64,000 bases of DNA, taken from assembly GCA_013697955.1 (NCBI GenBank), contig JACCVV010000054.1, positions 1-64,000 on the forward strand, given 5' to 3'. Shown here one piece after another: positions 59,949-64,000 of the stretch. Under the pieces are notes generated by a model. The model saw only the letters and a list, made by a program, of their open reading frames with translations. It was not told where the DNA came from and ran no database searches. Position 1 is the first letter of the stretch; every line of letters starts with the position of its first letter. The stretch comes from Tatlockia sp. Lineage in GTDB: Bacteria > Pseudomonadota > Gammaproteobacteria > Legionellales > Legionellaceae. The translations under genes and the position numbers were made by a program.

Positions 59949-62429
59949 ATGACTATGGATAACAGCTATAAACCACGTGAAATTGAAGAGTTAGCCCAGC
60001 AATATTGGCATAAAAAACAATCATTTAATGTCACTGAAGACCTTAATAAAGAAAAATTTTACTGCTTATCCATGTTCCCCTATCCTAGCGGTACTCTGCA
60101 TATGGGACATGTCCGTAATTACACGATAGGTGATGTAATTGCTCGCTACCAACGTGCTCTCGGTAAAAACGTCCTGCAGCCTATTGGTTGGGATGCTTTT
60201 GGCCTGCCTGCTGAAAATGCAGCCATTAAACATGGTATTCCGCCAGCGGAATGGACTAAGAAAAATATTGCTTCCATGAAAGAGCAATTTCTTCGTCTAG
60301 GCAATGCTTATGATTGGGGCCGTGAGATAACCACTTGCAATCCAGAATACTACCGTTGGGAGCAATGGTTTTTTATTAAACTTTATGAAAAAGGTTTGGT
60401 TTACAAAAAAAACTCTGTTGTCAATTGGGATCCTGTTGACCAAACAGTTCTTGCTAATGAACAAGTTGTCGATGGACGCGGTTGGCGTTCAGGTGCGCTT
60501 GTAGAACGGCGTGAAATACCCCAGTGGTTTATTAAGATTACCGCTTATGCAGACGAGCTTCTCTACGATCTCGACACACTTGATGAATGGCCGTCGCAAG
60601 TCAAACAAATGCAACGAAACTGGATTGGTCGCTCAGAAGGCTGTGAAATCAGTTTCAAGGTACCCGATTTTAGCAAACGTTTAAAAATTTATACAACTCG
60701 TCCAGATACCCTAATGGGTGCAACCTATCTTGCTGTTGCAACTGACCACCCCATAGCTCGAGAAGCGGCATCCAATAATCCTGAAGTTCAGGCATTTGTT
60801 GATAGCTGTCAGGGTGTTCGAATGGCTGAAGCTGATATTGCAACTATGGAAAAGCGTGGCATAGATTCTGGCATGAAAGCAATTCATCCCATAACCGGTG
60901 TGGAACTGCCAATCTGGATAGCTAACTTTGTGTTAATGCAATACGGCTCTGGCGCCGTCATGTCGGTTCCAGCACATGACCAGCGAGATTGGGAATTCGC
61001 AGGAAAATATCAATTACCTTTACTGAAAGTCATTAAACCTGCTGATGGCAAAGACCATGATTTCAAAAAATCAGCCTTTACGTCGGAAGGTATTCTTATC
61101 AATTCGACTCAGTTTGATAATTTATCCTCAGCTGATGCAATGAAAGCGATTGCTTCTTATTTAGAAGCTCATGATGCCGGTAAATTAACTATTAATTATC
61201 GCCTACGCGATTGGGGCGTTTCACGCCAACGCTATTGGGGTACTCCCATTCCCATGATTTATTGTGATGAATGCGGCATTGTTCCTGTACCCGAGGAAGA
61301 TCTTCCAGTTATTTTACCTGAAGAAGTTGAACTAACAGGCAGTGGCTCTCCTTTAGCACAATGCAGTGAATTCCTCCATACACGTTGCCCTAAATGTGGC
61401 CAGGATGCAACTCGGGAAACGGATACCTTTGATACCTTCATCGAATCCTCCTGGTATTACGCTCGTTTTTCTTGTAAAGGCCAGAACAATGCCATGCTGG
61501 ATGACAGAGCTAAATATTGGACTCCCGTTGATCAATACGTCGGTGGTATCGAACATGCTGTAATGCATCTACTTTATGCACGTTTCTTTCATAAATTAAT
61601 GCGTGATGAAGGATTAGTAAATTCAGATGAACCTTTTAAAGCCTTATTAACTCAAGGTATGGTTTTAAAAGATGGTCACAAGATGTCTAAATCGGTAGGC
61701 AATGTAGTTGATCCCAATCATTTAATTGACACTTATGGAGCTGACACTGCCCGCTTATTTGTGATGTTTGCAGCTCCACCTGACCAATCACTGGAATGGT
61801 CAGATGCTGCAGTCGAAGGAGCCCATCGTTTCATAAAACGAATTTGGACTTTTGCAAACCGACACCAGCAGACCATTATCAATATCAATGACGTGATTAT
61901 GGGCGGCAATGGCCATATCGATTGGCAAAATACAGAAAATCGCCTTAAAAAATCCCGTTTAATTGTTAATCAAATTTTGCTTCAGGCCAGCATGGATTTT
62001 GAACGTCATCAATTTAATACTGTTGTTTCTGGCTGCATGAAGCTTTTTAATGAATTATCAGACTATGAAATTGTTACCGAAGAGGATAAATTTTTTCTGC
62101 ATTCAAGCTTATCTATTCTTCTTCGCCTGCTAGCCCCAATTACACCACACATCTGCCATTATCTCTGGCTGCAATTAGGTTTCGACAAAATCATTATTGA
62201 TGCCCCTTGGCCAAAAGTAGATAAAAGTGCCTTAAAAAGTGATGAATTGACCTTTGTCGTACAGGTAAATGGTAAATTAAGGGCAGAATTTATAGCTGAT
62301 AATGACACTTCAGAAGATGCTTTAATTGAATTAGCTAAACAACATGCAAGCCCTTTTTTAGTGGATAAAGCAATTAAGAAAGCGATTGTGGTCTCTCATC
62401 GTCAATTAATTAATCTGGTTGTAGCTTAA
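59949..62429 (+). CDS. leuS: Leucyl-tRNA synthetase
   Basis: An 826-residue class I synthetase. HMGHVRNY is the HIGH motif and KMSKS is at about 610; a CP1 editing domain is present, as is a zinc-ribbon-like CPKCGQDAT. The start MTMDNSYKP is chosen to fit family length; the frame extends 18 codons further upstream without similarity, and an ATG 6 bases later is also possible. The lptE ATG overlaps the stop. Confidence 0.97.
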   Translation: MTMDNSYKPREIEELAQQYWHKKQSFNVTEDLNKEKFYCLSMFPYPSGTLHMGHVRNYTIGDVIARYQRALGKNVLQPIGWDAFGLPAENAAIKHGIPPAEWTKKNIASMKEQFLRLGNAYDWGREITTCNPEYYRWEQWFFIKLYEKGLVYKKNSVVNWDPVDQTVLANEQVVDGRGWRSGALVERREIPQWFIKITAYADELLYDLDTLDEWPSQVKQMQRNWIGRSEGCEISFKVPDFSKRLKIYTTRPDTLMGATYLAVATDHPIAREAASNNPEVQAFVDSCQGVRMAEADIATMEKRGIDSGMKAIHPITGVELPIWIANFVLMQYGSGAVMSVPAHDQRDWEFAGKYQLPLLKVIKPADGKDHDFKKSAFTSEGILINSTQFDNLSSADAMKAIASYLEAHDAGKLTINYRLRDWGVSRQRYWGTPIPMIYCDECGIVPVPEEDLPVILPEEVELTGSGSPLAQCSEFLHTRCPKCGQDATRETDTFDTFIESSWYYARFSCKGQNNAMLDDRAKYWTPVDQYVGGIEHAVMHLLYARFFHKLMRDEGLVNSDEPFKALLTQGMVLKDGHKMSKSVGNVVDPNHLIDTYGADTARLFVMFAAPPDQSLEWSDAAVEGAHRFIKRIWTFANRHQQTIININDVIMGGNGHIDWQNTENRLKKSRLIVNQILLQASMDFERHQFNTVVSGCMKLFNELSDYEIVTEEDKFFLHSSLSILLRLLAPITPHICHYLWLQLGFDKIIIDAPWPKVDKSALKSDELTFVVQVNGKLRAEFIADNDTSEDALIELAKQHASPFLVDKAIKKAIVVSHRQLINLVVA

Positions 62430-63022
62430 TGAAAATTACTTCCAGGTTTGGCAGTTTATTTTATCACCTAAAAAATTTGGGCCGATTGGGTATAAAATGT
62501 GGTGTTTTAATTGGTTTAACTTGCTTAGTCATCAGTTGCGGCTTTCGTTTACGTGGCTTTAATGATATTCCTCGCTGGCTAGATAATATTGCTATCACTA
62601 TTCAAGATGCGCACCGCGATTTAGGCCCTACCCTGAAAGATCAATTAGAGTCTTACAGAATCAGAGTCAATCCCAATCCGGCCAAGGCAGATTATGTGCT
62701 GATTATTGAATCAGATGGCGTCAAGCAACAAATTACCAACGTAAGTGCCTCGACAGTTCCAAGGCAATATTTGCTCATATATTTCGCCCAATTCTCACTT
62801 GTTAAGGCCAAAGGGGGGTTAATAATTCCTTTAACTAACGTATCGGTTACAAGGCATTTAACAATAAATAATAATCGAATTTTGGGCTCCAACTTTGAAG
62901 AGATGCAACTTCTTACTGAAATGCGTCGCGATGCCGCAATGCAAATAATCAATCGCTTAAGCCGCGAAAATAAAAATCATCCAGCCCTAAAGCCTGGAGA
63001 GTCAGCCTTATCTGAAAAATAA
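62429..63022 (+). CDS. lptE: LPS-assembly lipoprotein LptE
   Basis: A 197-residue lipoprotein that plugs LptD and helps deliver LPS to the outer leaflet. An unusually long N-terminal region (about 35 residues) ends at the lipobox VISC. The mature part begins GFRLRGFNDIP, matching the LptE start. Position between leuS and holA is the usual gammaproteobacterial order. Its ATG shares one base with the leuS stop. Confidence 0.93.
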   Translation: MKITSRFGSLFYHLKNLGRLGIKCGVLIGLTCLVISCGFRLRGFNDIPRWLDNIAITIQDAHRDLGPTLKDQLESYRIRVNPNPAKADYVLIIESDGVKQQITNVSASTVPRQYLLIYFAQFSLVKAKGGLIIPLTNVSVTRHLTINNNRILGSNFEEMQLLTEMRRDAAMQIINRLSRENKNHPALKPGESALSEK

Positions 63023-63046
63023 CACGCACGGTAGATTAGAAAAATC

Positions 63047-64000
63047 ATGCTTATAAAACAACAAGCACTGTCCTCCCATGTACGCCAAAAATTGGTATCC
63101 ATTTATATTATTTTTGGGCAGGACAATTTTCTTCTAAACGAAGCAGCAGAGTCGCTCAAACTGACCTGGAAAAAAAACCATAATCAGGAAGTGGAAGAGT
63201 CAACTATTAGCATAAATAACCCCTCCGATTGGGCTTTAATAAAAGAAGAAGCGAATAGTTACTCTTTATTTTCCAAGGCCACTTTAATCGACATTCGTTA
63301 CGAAAAAAAAACTCTGGAAGCAGCTGCGAAAGAATTTCTTAATAGTTATTCAGAAAAACCAAACTCGTCTTGCTTGCTAATTCTGCGCGCCCCTAATCTT
63401 CCTCTTAAGCAATTACAACCTTTTTCAAATCAGAATAACCTTAATCTTATCCAGGCTCTCCCTTTACCTGGTTTAGCTCTACAAAATTGGATTATTGAAC
63501 AACTAAAAAATAAGATATTGAAATTCGAGCCAGAGATTCCGGCTCTGATTCATCAATACACCCAAGGAAATATGCTTGCTTGCGCTCAAGTGCTAGAAAA
63601 ACTTGCGCTTATTGCAGAGGAAGATACGCTGCTCACGACAGAGATTGTAAAAGAACAATTAGTTGATCAATGTGATTATCAACTCTTTGAATTGGCTGAT
63701 GCTTGTTTGACAGAAAATTCGGAAAAGGTAATCCAGCTATTACGCCATGCCTATCATACAAAGGTAGAACCGTCTCTTATCCTTTGGCTTCTAGCTCAGG
63801 AAATACGTCTTTTGCTACAATTAAAAGAACTAACACTTGAACAGGCAACCCCTTTTAATACAATGTGTAGTCAACTAAAAATATGGCCGCAACGAGCTAA
63901 ATTATACCAGTCTTGCATAAATAAGATTGAATTGGCTACATTGATGCAATTGCTTCAATTTTGTAAAAAAATAGATGAGCGGATTAAATCAACTCAGAAC
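63047..64000 (+). CDS. holA: DNA polymerase III delta subunit (3' end outside the window)
   Basis: The frame opens at an ATG at 63047 and runs 318 codons to the window edge without a stop. Early residues VSIYIIFGQDNFLLNEAAE match the HolA start around its YxxxGxEx(Y/F)L motif. A later EIRLLLQLKEL segment is typical of domain III. HolA opens the beta clamp in the clamp loader. Synteny leuS-lptE-holA supports the call. About 20-30 C-terminal residues are probably missing. Confidence 0.93.
   Translation, partial: MLIKQQALSSHVRQKLVSIYIIFGQDNFLLNEAAESLKLTWKKNHNQEVEESTISINNPSDWALIKEEANSYSLFSKATLIDIRYEKKTLEAAAKEFLNSYSEKPNSSCLLILRAPNLPLKQLQPFSNQNNLNLIQALPLPGLALQNWIIEQLKNKILKFEPEIPALIHQYTQGNMLACAQVLEKLALIAEEDTLLTTEIVKEQLVDQCDYQLFELADACLTENSEKVIQLLRHAYHTKVEPSLILWLLAQEIRLLLQLKELTLEQATPFNTMCSQLKIWPQRAKLYQSCINKIELATLMQLLQFCKKIDERIKSTQN

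Overview
The window reads as chromosomal DNA of a Legionella species, probably not L. pneumophila. It is AT-rich and gammaproteobacterial, with housekeeping genes typical of the group (guaB-guaA-tadA, gatCAB, a complete his operon, lnt-leuS-lptE-holA) and an EnhA-type L,D-transpeptidase lipoprotein. Between these lie eukaryotic-like genes (SET-TPR proteins, ankyrin proteins, a Rab-like GTPase) of the kind that Legionella sends into host cells through Dot/Icm. The genus call is inferred from gene content; no database was searched.

Layout. 1-9.3 kb is an accessory block: two SET-TPR proteins, a YdcF/DUF218-like protein, two small or unknown membrane proteins, a MITE-like inverted-repeat element, and an unknown gene broken by several frameshifts and a stop. 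9.5-13 kb is the overlapping guaB-guaA-tadA operon (minus strand). 13-15.5 kb holds a Cys-rich mini-lipoprotein, minDE without minC, and a second lipoprotein. 15.5-22.5 kb is a tight minus-strand cluster: ugpA-ugpE-ugpC, a DUF1189 membrane protein, an alpha/beta hydrolase and fadE. 22.6-27.5 kb has a quinone oxidoreductase, a gene remnant, a ClC antiporter and a fused anthranilate synthase.

27.6-33.2 kb is the most interesting part. An ankyrin protein and a Rab-like GTPase, in tandem, end in the same ~144-residue module. Facing them is a ~1050-residue ankyrin protein whose middle carries a Cys/His/Asp arrangement resembling YopT/AvrPphB (C58) cysteine proteases.

33.3-51.5 kb returns to core functions: gatCAB; an L,D-transpeptidase; cytochrome c5; a FlgM-like gene behind a sigma-28-like promoter; an SDR and an isochorismatase-family enzyme; a TrpR-like regulator translationally coupled to hisGDCBHAFIE; rlmI; an unknown gene; rdgC; and bamD. 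51.5-64 kb has tRNA-Ser(UGA), fadA plus a fadB with reversed domain order, an alpha-aminoadipate semialdehyde dehydrogenase/saccharopine dehydrogenase-type pair, and lnt-leuS-lptE-holA, where holA runs off the window end.

Metabolic themes are fatty-acid oxidation (fadE, fadA, fadB, the SDR), amino-acid metabolism (his, trpEG, the saccharopine-type pair) and envelope biogenesis (lnt, lptE, bamD, L,D-transpeptidase). All start choices, motif matches and residue counts were made by eye.
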